A stretch of DNA of 64,000 bases, taken from positions 1 to 64,000 of the forward strand of contig JAQXOE010000010.1 of the NCBI GenBank assembly GCA_029098505.1, read 5' to 3'. Below the pieces are notes generated by a model. It did not search any database, was not told the DNA's origin, and saw only the letters and a list, made by a program, of their open reading frames with translations. A program made the translations under genes and the position numbers. Positions 40,213 to 47,572 of this stretch are shown in pieces (positions within the stretch are counted from its first letter, which is position 1; every line of letters starts with the position of its first letter). Source of the stretch: Bacteroidales bacterium (lineage in GTDB: Bacteria > Bacteroidota > Bacteroidia > Bacteroidales > UBA932).

Positions 40213-40782
40213 TTAGACGGTCATAATCTCTTTTTCCTTGGCTGAAACGACTTCGTCGACTTTCTTTACGTTCTTGTCTGTGATCTTCTGAACTTCATCC
40301 TCAGCCTCCTTCTCGGTGTCCTCGGACATTCCTTCGTTCTTCATTGCTTTCTTCAGGAGATCTACAGCGTCGCGTCTGGCATTTCTTACAACCACCTTGG
40401 CATTCTCACCAGCGGCTTTTGCCTTCTTGATGAGTTCCTTTCTTCTCTCCTCGGTGAGCGGCGGTACCATACAGCGTATCACCTCGCCGTTGTTCTGGGG
40501 ATTGAGACCTACATTGGCATCGATGATGGCCTTCTCGATTTTCTGGATCATGTTCCTCTCCCAAGGCTGGATGGCAATGGTCTTGGCATCAGGGGTGGTG
40601 ATGGAAGCAACGTTCTGCAAAGGGGAAGGTGTTCCGTAATAATCCACGAATACACTGTTGAGGAGGGCCGGGCTGGCCTTTCCGACGCGATATGATTTGA
40701 GGTCCTCTTCGAGATAGTTGATTGCCTCCTTCATCTTGGCATCACAGTTATTGATGATTTCTTTTGCTCTGTCTGTAAGCAT
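40213..40782 (-). CDS. frr: ribosome recycling factor
   Basis: 189 aa, typical RRF (LEEDLKSYRVGKASPALL). Confidence 0.97.
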   Translation of the reverse strand: MLTDRAKEIINNCDAKMKEAINYLEEDLKSYRVGKASPALLNSVFVDYYGTPSPLQNVASITTPDAKTIAIQPWERNMIQKIEKAIIDANVGLNPQNNGEVIRCMVPPLTEERRKELIKKAKAAGENAKVVVRNARRDAVDLLKKAMKNEGMSEDTEKEAEDEVQKITDKNVKKVDEVVSAKEKEIMTV

Positions 40783-40805
40783 AGTCAGTGAAATAATTAT
40801 GTTAC

Positions 40806-41510
40806 TTATACGTGTACTAGGGTTCCTATTTTTTCACCCTTGATGAGTTTCGAGAGATTGCCTTCCTTGTTCATATCGAACACGATGATAGGCATATTGC
40901 CCTGCTCGCAGAGGGCGAAGGCGGTGGCGTCCATTACTTTCAGGCGGTCGCTGATGGCTTTTTCGAAGCTGAGCTCCTCGTATTTGACGGCATCAGGGCA
41001 TTTTTCAGGGTCGGCATTGTACACTCCGTCAACGCGTGTGCCCTTCAGGAGAGCGTCTGCGCCGATTTCCAGGGCTCTGAGCGCTGCGCCCGAGTCTGTG
41101 GTGAAGAACGGATTTCCTGTGCCTCCGGCAATCAGTGCTACTCCGCCCTTTTCCATTACCTGCACCGCATGCTCGCGCACATAGTAACGCGCTACCGGCT
41201 CCATCGGGGTGGCGGTGAAGACTTCAGCATCAATTCCCTGAGACCTGATGCCCATTGCCAGACCGAGGGAATTGATGACGGTAGCGAGCATTCCCATCTT
41301 GTCGCCATTGACCCTGTCAAAACCCTTGCCCGCACCTTGGAGGCCGCGGAAGATATTGCCTCCGCCTATGACAATGGCGACCTGAAGGCCTTCCTTTACG
41401 GCATCAGCCACTTCTTTCGCGTAGGCGTTCAGCCTGTTTTCGTCAATTCCTTTGCCCGAAGGGCCGCCCAGGCTTTCGCCGCTAAGCTTCAGCAAGACTC
41501 TTTTATACAT
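40806..41510 (-). CDS. pyrH: UMP kinase
   Basis: YKRVLLKLSGESLGG, VIGGGNIFRGLQGAGKGFDRVNGDKMGMLAT. Confidence 0.97.
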   Translation of the reverse strand: MYKRVLLKLSGESLGGPSGKGIDENRLNAYAKEVADAVKEGLQVAIVIGGGNIFRGLQGAGKGFDRVNGDKMGMLATVINSLGLAMGIRSQGIDAEVFTATPMEPVARYYVREHAVQVMEKGGVALIAGGTGNPFFTTDSGAALRALEIGADALLKGTRVDGVYNADPEKCPDAVKYEELSFEKAISDRLKVMDATAFALCEQGNMPIIVFDMNKEGNLSKLIKGEKIGTLVHV

Positions 41511-41533
41511 ATTGTGCGCTTTCTTTGGATTAA

Positions 41534-41541
41534 CAAATTTA
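41534..41541 (-). promoter_or_regulatory. -7 box TAAATTTG for pyrH-frr
   Basis: Reverse complement of CAAATTTA, 24 bp upstream of pyrH ATG. Confidence 0.45.
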
Positions 41542-41573
41542 TCGGAAAATTATGAAACTTGCAAGAAAGAGTC

Positions 41574-41581
41574 TATATTTG
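41574..41581 (+). promoter_or_regulatory. -7 box TATATTTG for sdhC
   Basis: TANNTTTG 41 bp upstream of ATG at 41622. Confidence 0.5.
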
Positions 41582-41621
41582 CAACTCAGAACAAACCTCA
41601 TTGAATAAATCAGTTAAAGAT

Positions 41622-42332
41622 ATGTTTATTTTCAACTCTTCAATCGGAAAGAAATTCGTTCAGAGCGTGAGCGGCGCTTTCCTCATTATTTTCCTCCTCC
41701 TTCATGCTACTATCAACTTCTTCTCTGTAATCGATGCTTTCACAGGTAAATACGGAGCTGTTGCTGCAGACGAGAAACTTTTCTCTGCAGGTGATGGTCT
41801 TTTCAAGCTGGGTTGCGACTTTATGTCGACTCCGGTTATTTCGATTATGGTCCCTGTGCTTGCTCTCGGTTTCCTTGTGCACATCATCTACGGCTGCTGG
41901 CTCTCTTGGCAGAACCTCAAGGCCCGTGGCCCTCAGAAGTATGCAGTAGCAAGCAAGGCTGCAGCTGATTCCTGGTCAGCCAAGAATATGCTTGTTCTCG
42001 GTCTTGTAATTCTCGGAGTAATCTTCTTCCACCTTACACATTTCTGGGCCAAGATGCAGCTCCCTGAGATGTTCGGAGTAGGTGAGTTTGAAAACAACCC
42101 ATATCTCCTTCTTGGCGCTACATTCGGAAAGTGGTGGATACTTGTTATCTATCTCATTTGGTTCGTGGCTCTCTGGTTCCACCTCGTACACGGTTTCTGG
42201 AGCATGTTCCAGACTGTGGGCTGGAGCGGACAGACTTGGTTCAAGAGAATCAAGGTTATCGGTGTAGTCGTTGCTACTGTCATCTGCCTTGCTTTTGTCG
42301 CTACAGCAGTAACCGCCTTCATAATGGCATAA
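41622..42332 (+). CDS. sdhC: succinate dehydrogenase/fumarate reductase cytochrome b subunit
   Basis: FNSSIGKKFVQSVSGAFLIIFLLLHATINFFSV; multi-TM; start trimmed to 41622. Confidence 0.9.
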   Translation: MFIFNSSIGKKFVQSVSGAFLIIFLLLHATINFFSVIDAFTGKYGAVAADEKLFSAGDGLFKLGCDFMSTPVISIMVPVLALGFLVHIIYGCWLSWQNLKARGPQKYAVASKAAADSWSAKNMLVLGLVILGVIFFHLTHFWAKMQLPEMFGVGEFENNPYLLLGATFGKWWILVIYLIWFVALWFHLVHGFWSMFQTVGWSGQTWFKRIKVIGVVVATVICLAFVATAVTAFIMA

Positions 42333-42378
42333 TTTCTTCAATTGAGAAGATAAATTTGTTTAAGAAATATATTTTGAG

Positions 42379-42386
42379 TACCTTTG
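42379..42386 (+). promoter_or_regulatory. -7 box TACCTTTG for rplM
   Basis: TANNTTTG with upstream TTTG about 20 bp away. Confidence 0.6.
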
Positions 42387-42420
42387 CGGTCCCTATTTTG
42401 TGTAGGGATCGCAATTTTTT
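42386..42420 (+). terminator. hairpin plus T-tract between sdhC and rplM (terminator or L13 leader element)
   Basis: GCGgTCCCTA-ttttgtg-TAGGGAtCGC AATTTTTT. Confidence 0.7.
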
Positions 42421-42447
42421 ATAGTTAAACCATTAAAGATCAACACA

Positions 42448-42900
42448 ATGGACACACAAAGCTACAAAACAGTATCGCTTAACAAGGCTACTGTGAACAA
42501 GGAGTGGGTCGTCATTGATGCTACAGATCTCGCACTTGGTCGCCTTGCTGCAAGAATTGCTCTTGTCCTCCGTGGCAAGAACAAGCCGGGCTTCACTCCT
42601 AACGTTGACTGCGGTGACAATGTCATCGTCATCAACGCTGAGAAGGTCGCTCTCAAAGGCAAGAAGATGACTGACCGTGTTTATACACGCTACACAGGTT
42701 ATCCAGGTGGACAGCGTTTCACCACACCAAGGGAGATTCTCGCAAAGAGACCTACTGAATTGGTCAGGATGGCAGTAAAGGGTATGCTTCCTAAGACCCG
42801 TCTTGGTGACAAGATCTACGGAAACCTTCATGTATATGCAGGACCGGAGCATCCACACCAGGCTCAGAACCCTAGAACTATTACGTTGGACGAAATTTAA
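42448..42900 (+). CDS. rplM: 50S ribosomal protein L13
   Basis: WVVIDATDLALGRLAARIA; ribosomal cluster. Confidence 0.97.
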   Translation: MDTQSYKTVSLNKATVNKEWVVIDATDLALGRLAARIALVLRGKNKPGFTPNVDCGDNVIVINAEKVALKGKKMTDRVYTRYTGYPGGQRFTTPREILAKRPTELVRMAVKGMLPKTRLGDKIYGNLHVYAGPEHPHQAQNPRTITLDEI

Positions 42901-42909
42901 ACAGAGCAA

Positions 42910-43299
42910 ATGGAACAGATTCACGCCCTTGGAAGACGTAAAGCAGCTGTAGCTCGCGTTTATCTCGTAGAAGGAACAGGCAAGATTGTCATCAACGACC
43001 GCACCCTCGAGGATTACTTTGCTGAGGATGCTCTCCGTTACATCGTCAACCAGCCTGCTGCAGTTACTAAGACTGAAGGCCAGTTTGATATCAAGGTTAC
43101 CGTCGTTGGCGGTGGTATCAAGGGTCAGGCTGAGGCTATCAGACTCGGTATCGCACGCGCACTTTGCGAGGTGGATAAGGAGGCATACCGTTCTACTCTC
43201 AAGGCAGCAGGATTCCTCACCCGCGATGCTCGCGAGGTCGAGAGAAAGAAGCCTGGCCAGCCTGGTGCACGTAGACGCTTCCAGTTCAGTAAACGTTAG
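42910..43299 (+). CDS. rpsI: 30S ribosomal protein S9
   Basis: [14 protein letters not shown]...[15 protein letters not shown]. Confidence 0.98.
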   Translation: MEQIHALGRRKAAVARVYLVEGTGKIVINDRTLEDYFAEDALRYIVNQPAAVTKTEGQFDIKVTVVGGGIKGQAEAIRLGIARALCEVDKEAYRSTLKAAGFLTRDAREVERKKPGQPGARRRFQFSKR

Positions 43300-43475
43300 T
43301 CATTACACAACTGTTTTACAATTGCACAGTCCGGTTCAGAAATTCTCAGATCTTTGGAAGGATGCGAATCCGACCAGGCTACCGGAGGATTGCCGCGACT
43401 GCGGAAAAGACGGGAGATTGACGAGGTCACTGCTCCGGTCTTGATGAAAAGAGTAAACAAAAAAACAACAAAACA

Positions 43476-44294
43476 ATGTCAAGAACAAATTTCCAGGAAT
43501 TGCTTGATGCAGGCGTTCACTTCGGTCACTTGGCCAGAAAGTGGAATCCTCGTATGGCTCCTTATATCTTCGATCAGAAGAACGGAATCCATATCATTGA
43601 CCTGCACAAGAGCATCGTCAAGATAGACGAGGCTGCTGAGGAGATGAAGGAGCTTGCAAAGTCAGGCCGCAAGATTCTCTTCGTAGCTACAAAGAAACAG
43701 GCAAAGGACATCGTTTCAGAGAAGGCTGCTTCAGTCAATATGCCTTCTATTACTGAGAGATGGGCAGGTGGTATGCTTACCAACTTCCCTACAGTCCGCA
43801 AGGCCATCAAGAAGATGAGTACCATCGACAAGATGAAGGAGGATGGTACCTTCGACAAACTCGCCAAGAGAGAGCGTCTTCAGGTAGACCGTCAGAGAGC
43901 AAAGTTGGAGAAGAACCTCGGCTCTATCAGGGATATGAGCCGTCTCCCTTCAGCACTTTTCGTTATCGACGTCCAGAAGGAGGCTAATGCCATCAAAGAG
44001 GCTAACCGTCTCAACATTCCGGTTTTCGCTATGGTTGATACTTGTTGCGATCCTACACCGATTGATTACGTAATTCCGGCAAATGATGACGCTGCAAAGT
44101 CTATTGAATGCATTATGAATATTCTTTGCAAGGCCATTCAGGAAGGATTGGACGAAAGAAAGCTCGAGAAGGACAAGGAAGCTGCAGAAGAAGAGGCAGC
44201 TGTTAAGCCTACAGGAAAGAAGCTCCGTGCCCGCAAGGGTGCCAAGCCAGTTGACGTAGAGGCTGAATCAGAGGCAGCAGCGAGCGCAGAATAA
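43476..44294 (+). CDS. rpsB: 30S ribosomal protein S2
   Basis: ELLDAGVHFGHLARKWNPRMAPYIF. Confidence 0.98.
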   Translation: MSRTNFQELLDAGVHFGHLARKWNPRMAPYIFDQKNGIHIIDLHKSIVKIDEAAEEMKELAKSGRKILFVATKKQAKDIVSEKAASVNMPSITERWAGGMLTNFPTVRKAIKKMSTIDKMKEDGTFDKLAKRERLQVDRQRAKLEKNLGSIRDMSRLPSALFVIDVQKEANAIKEANRLNIPVFAMVDTCCDPTPIDYVIPANDDAAKSIECIMNILCKAIQEGLDERKLEKDKEAAEEEAAVKPTGKKLRARKGAKPVDVEAESEAAASAE

Positions 44295-44314
44295 AAGCTC
44301 TGTCCAAAAATAAT

Positions 44315-44362
44315 GGCCTGTGCGTACTTTTGCCTGAAACAAAAGTCTGCATAGGCCTTTTT
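44315..44362 (+). terminator. intrinsic terminator between rpsB and tsf
   Basis: GGCCTgTGCgtACTTTTG-cctgaaa-CAAAAGTctGCAtAGGCC TTTTT. Confidence 0.8.
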
Positions 44363-44390
44363 ACATTAACAGAATAAAAAAATCAAAGAT

Positions 44391-45389
44391 ATGGCAGAAA
44401 TTAAAGCAGCTGACGTAATGAAACTGCGCAAGATGACCAGCGCAGGTATGATGGATTGCAAGAAGGCCCTCACAGAGGCTGACGGCGACTTCAACAAGGC
44501 AATGGACATCATCCGCGAGAAGGGCAAGCTCGTTGCAGCCAAGAGAGCTGACCGCGAGACTTCAGAGGGCGCAGTTAAGGCTAGAATCAATGGCAATAAG
44601 GGTATCCTCGTTTGCCTTGGTTGCGAGACTGACTTCGTTTCAAGAAACGAGGCTTTCCAGGCTCTTGCAGAGGCTATCGCAGACGTAGCTATCGCTAACT
44701 TCCCGGCAGACATCGAGGCCCTCAAGGCTTGCAAGATGGCTGATGGCCAGACCGTAGCTGAGGCTGTTGAGGCTCAGACCGGTAAGACTGGTGAGAAGCA
44801 CGTTCTCGCTTCTTACTCATCTATCGAGGCTCCATACATCAAGGAGTATGTTCACAAGGTAAACGGAAAGCTCGGCGCTATCGTTGGATTCAACAAGGAG
44901 ATTGACGAGAACGTTGCCAAGGGTATGGCTATGCAGGTGGCTTCTATGAATCCTGTTGCTATTTCAGCAGAGGATTGCCCTGCAGAGGTCGTTGAGAACG
45001 AGCTCAAGGTCGCTACTGAAAAGACCAAGGAGGAACTCGTGAAGAAGGCTGTAGATGCAGCTCTCTCAAAGGCAGGCATCAACCCTGCACACGTTGACAG
45101 CGAGGCTCACATCGAGTCTAATACATCAAAGGGCTGGCTCACTCCTGAGCAGGCTGACCAGGCTCGTCAGATAATCAAGACTGTTGGCGAGGAGAAGGCA
45201 GCAAACCTTCCTATGCAGATGGTTGAGAATATCGCTAAGGGCCGTCTCCAGAAGTTCTTCAAAGAGCAGACTCTTCTCGAGCAGGAGTACACTATGTCTG
45301 ACGACAAGAAGAGCGTAAAGGCTGTTCTCGCCGCTGCTGACAAGGATGCTAAGATTGTAGCTTTCAAGAGATTCTCTCTTAACGACTAA
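44391..45389 (+). CDS. tsf: translation elongation factor Ts
   Basis: VMKLRKMTSAGMMDCKKALTEADGD. Confidence 0.97.
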   Translation: MAEIKAADVMKLRKMTSAGMMDCKKALTEADGDFNKAMDIIREKGKLVAAKRADRETSEGAVKARINGNKGILVCLGCETDFVSRNEAFQALAEAIADVAIANFPADIEALKACKMADGQTVAEAVEAQTGKTGEKHVLASYSSIEAPYIKEYVHKVNGKLGAIVGFNKEIDENVAKGMAMQVASMNPVAISAEDCPAEVVENELKVATEKTKEELVKKAVDAALSKAGINPAHVDSEAHIESNTSKGWLTPEQADQARQIIKTVGEEKAANLPMQMVENIAKGRLQKFFKEQTLLEQEYTMSDDKKSVKAVLAAADKDAKIVAFKRFSLND

Positions 45390-45412
45390 TATCAGCGTCA
45401 TAAACGATATCA

Positions 45413-45459
45413 GGGAGCTGACCAGGAAGTCAATAGGCTTTGAGGTCAGCTCCTTTTTT
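45413..45459 (+). terminator. intrinsic terminator after tsf
   Basis: GGGAGCTGACC-N-GGTCAGCTCC TTTTTT. Confidence 0.85.
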
Positions 45460-45555
45460 GTTTGTCTGCAGATGCTTACCTGTGCATTTCCACAGAATCG
45501 GCCTGGTTTTTTATTGTCTGGGCGCGGGGATCCAGATGGCTTTTCTTTTGGTTGA

Positions 45556-45665
45556 GCGTGGTGGATAAGTGACTGATACACAGCGAGTTAGGTGATTGCC
45601 TATGGTGAATTTTGACCATAGATAAATGCTTAAAGTGCTGATATACAATGGGTTGAGCCCCACGG
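45556..45665 (+). repeat. interspersed palindromic element, copy 3
   Basis: GCGTGGTGGATAAGTGACTGATACACAGCGAGTTAGG...CTATGGTgaattttgACCATAG...GCTGATATACAATGGGTTGAGCCCCACG. Confidence 0.85.
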
Positions 45666-45753
45666 CGAGGATGCTGCGGAGACAGCGCTGCAGAAACCGG
45701 CATCCCCCACGTCCAGCATCTTGGCTGCTGTGAGAGGAATTTGCACTCATCAG

Positions 45754-45830
45754 AAAGGAGGTAAGGAACTCACGGGAGCGAAGCTTGTCGCTGGATTTCG
45801 TGGAGCTCCAGCGAGTTCTTTGCCTCCTTT
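45754..45830. repeat. 18-bp inverted repeat with nested loop (long hairpin)
   Basis: AAAGGAGGTAAGGAACTC ... GAGTTCTTTGCCTCCTTT; the two mismatches would be G-U pairs in RNA. Confidence 0.75.
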
Positions 45831-45834
45831 CCCT

Positions 45835-45869
45835 TAATTAATGTACAAAATCAGTAATTAATGTATAAA
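45835..45869 (+). promoter_or_regulatory. 20-bp-period direct repeat TAATTAATGTAYAAA x2 (candidate HTCS operator)
   Basis: TGTACA at 45842 and TGTATA at 45862; second box starts 69 bp before -7 box. Confidence 0.6.
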
Positions 45870-45930
45870 TCTTAAAGCCATATAACGTTTTTTTGCACGT
45901 TAAGTAAATAGGAATTGATCCTCTTTTTTA

Positions 45931-45938
45931 TAGCTTTG
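45931..45938 (+). promoter_or_regulatory. -7 box TAGCTTTG for esterase
   Basis: TANNTTTG 43 bp upstream of ATG 45974. Confidence 0.55.
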
Positions 45939-45973
45939 CATATCATTTGACACAACTAATCCAAATTAAAAAC

Positions 45974-47113
45974 ATGAAACGTTTAAGCGCAATTTTCCTC
46001 GGCCTCGCACTTCTCGCAGGCTCAGCAAATGCTCAGGAGCTCGCCAACTTCAATTTCGGTGGTGCACCTCAGGCAAAGTCACCTGATATGCAGGGCGATA
46101 AGGTTACTTTCCGCCTCAATGCAAACTATGCAACGCAGGTTAATCTCGTTGGCAGCTGGATGGAGAACCCATACGGCGGCGGCATCCCTATGGTAAAGGG
46201 TGAGAAGGGTATCTGGGAGATTACAGTTGATATGCCTTCTCCTGAGATCTACACTTACAACTTCGTTGTTGACGGTGTTTCAGTAAACGACCCTCAGAAT
46301 TATTACGTACAGCGTGATGGTACCCGTTATCTCAATATGCTCATCGTTCCTGGCGAGCGTACCGAGAACTACAACGAGGCTAACCAGAGAGGTACTGTAA
46401 GCTACAAGTGGTATGACTCAGCCATTCTTGGAATGAACCGTCGTCTTACCGTTTATACTCCTTACGGTTATGAGGCTAACTCAAAGCAGAAGTATCCTGT
46501 CCTCTACCTCCTTCACGGAGCAGGTGGTGACGAGGAGGCTTGGTCATCAATGGGCCGTGCAGCTCAGATTCTTGACAACCTCATCGAGAAGGGTCTTGCA
46601 AAGCCTATGATCGTTGTTATGCCTAACGGCAACCCTAACCAGCAGGCCGCTCAGACTCTCGGTCTTCCTACTTCACAGCTCAATTTCCGTGATCCTGCAT
46701 ATGCAAACGCTTATGTAAGAAGCCTTTGCGAGGAGATCGTTCCATTTATCGAGAAGAACTACCGCGTTATCGCAAAGCCTGAGTCACGTGCCGTTGCAGG
46801 TCTCTCAATGGGTGGTGGCCACACTATTTCGGCTGCAGCTCTCTACCCTAAGATGTTCGACTATATCTGCCCTCTTTCTGCAGCAGGTTCTATGACTCCT
46901 GAGCAGGCAGCAGCTCTCAAGGCTGCAGGCGTTAAGCTTTACTGGGTAGGTTGCGGTAACACCGATTTCCTCTGGAACGGCAATCTCGCACTCAAGAAGG
47001 TTTGTGAGGATGCGAATATGGATAACTTCGTATTCTTCGAGTCAGACGGTGGCCACGTATGGGCTAACTGGAGACTCTACCTCAATACATTCGCAAGACT
47101 TCTCTTCAAGTAA
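45974..47113 (+). CDS. secreted esterase (CE1/feruloyl-esterase-like alpha/beta hydrolase with N-terminal E-set/CBM48-like domain)
   Basis: Signal peptide; VLYLLHGAGGDEEAWSS; GLSMGGGHT nucleophile elbow; start trimmed to 45974. Confidence 0.88.
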   Translation: MKRLSAIFLGLALLAGSANAQELANFNFGGAPQAKSPDMQGDKVTFRLNANYATQVNLVGSWMENPYGGGIPMVKGEKGIWEITVDMPSPEIYTYNFVVDGVSVNDPQNYYVQRDGTRYLNMLIVPGERTENYNEANQRGTVSYKWYDSAILGMNRRLTVYTPYGYEANSKQKYPVLYLLHGAGGDEEAWSSMGRAAQILDNLIEKGLAKPMIVVMPNGNPNQQAAQTLGLPTSQLNFRDPAYANAYVRSLCEEIVPFIEKNYRVIAKPESRAVAGLSMGGGHTISAAALYPKMFDYICPLSAAGSMTPEQAAALKAAGVKLYWVGCGNTDFLWNGNLALKKVCEDANMDNFVFFESDGGHVWANWRLYLNTFARLLFK

Positions 47114-47142
47114 TTTTTGTGTATAGTATGATTTAATTCACA

Positions 47143-47172
47143 GGGGATGGCCCGAAAGGTCATCCTCTTTTT
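47143..47172 (+). terminator. intrinsic terminator after esterase
   Basis: GGGGATGgCC-cgaaa-GGtCATCCTC TTTTT. Confidence 0.85.
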
Positions 47173-47181
47173 ATTGTGGCA

Positions 47182-47215
47182 ATGAAGGAAGGACTCCCGT
47201 GAGCCCTTCCTTCAT
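47182..47215. repeat. perfect 11-bp inverted repeat hairpin
   Basis: ATGAAGGAAGG-N12-CCTTCCTTCAT. Confidence 0.8.
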
Positions 47216-47234
47216 CCTGGAAAGATAGTGAGTT

Positions 47235-47342
47235 GTGGGGGATAAATGCCTGATACTCAGCAAGATGAGCTATTGTCTATAGGCAAATTTGCCTATAGAC
47301 AATAGCTTAAGGTGTTGATACATAGTGAGTTGTCTCCCACGC
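47235..47342 (+). repeat. interspersed palindromic element, copy 4 (40-bp perfect central palindrome)
   Basis: GTGGGGGATAAATGCCTGATACTCAGCAAGATG AGCTATTGTCTATAGGCAAATTTGCCTATAGACAATAGCT TAAGGTGTTGATACATAGTGAGTTGTCTCCCACGC. Confidence 0.9.
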
Positions 47343-47533
47343 TGGAGGCGGAGGATTCCCCTATGTTTATCAGCATAAAATATAACCACGCGTATCCACA
47401 GGAGGATTCCCCTGCGGCCAGACTCATTCAAGATGACCCTTCCGGCTGCTGGTTTGAGAAGCATCCAGCTTGAGATGTTGGTGCATAGCTTGGATTCAAA
47501 TGACAATTTAGTCTGCCTCCTCTGTTTTTTTTG

Positions 47534-47541
47534 TATATTTG
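47534..47541 (+). promoter_or_regulatory. -7 box TATATTTG for HTCS
   Basis: TANNTTTG 39 bp upstream of ATG 47573. Confidence 0.5.
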
Positions 47542-47572
47542 TGTCAACCAACTATCCACATATAGTACGAAA

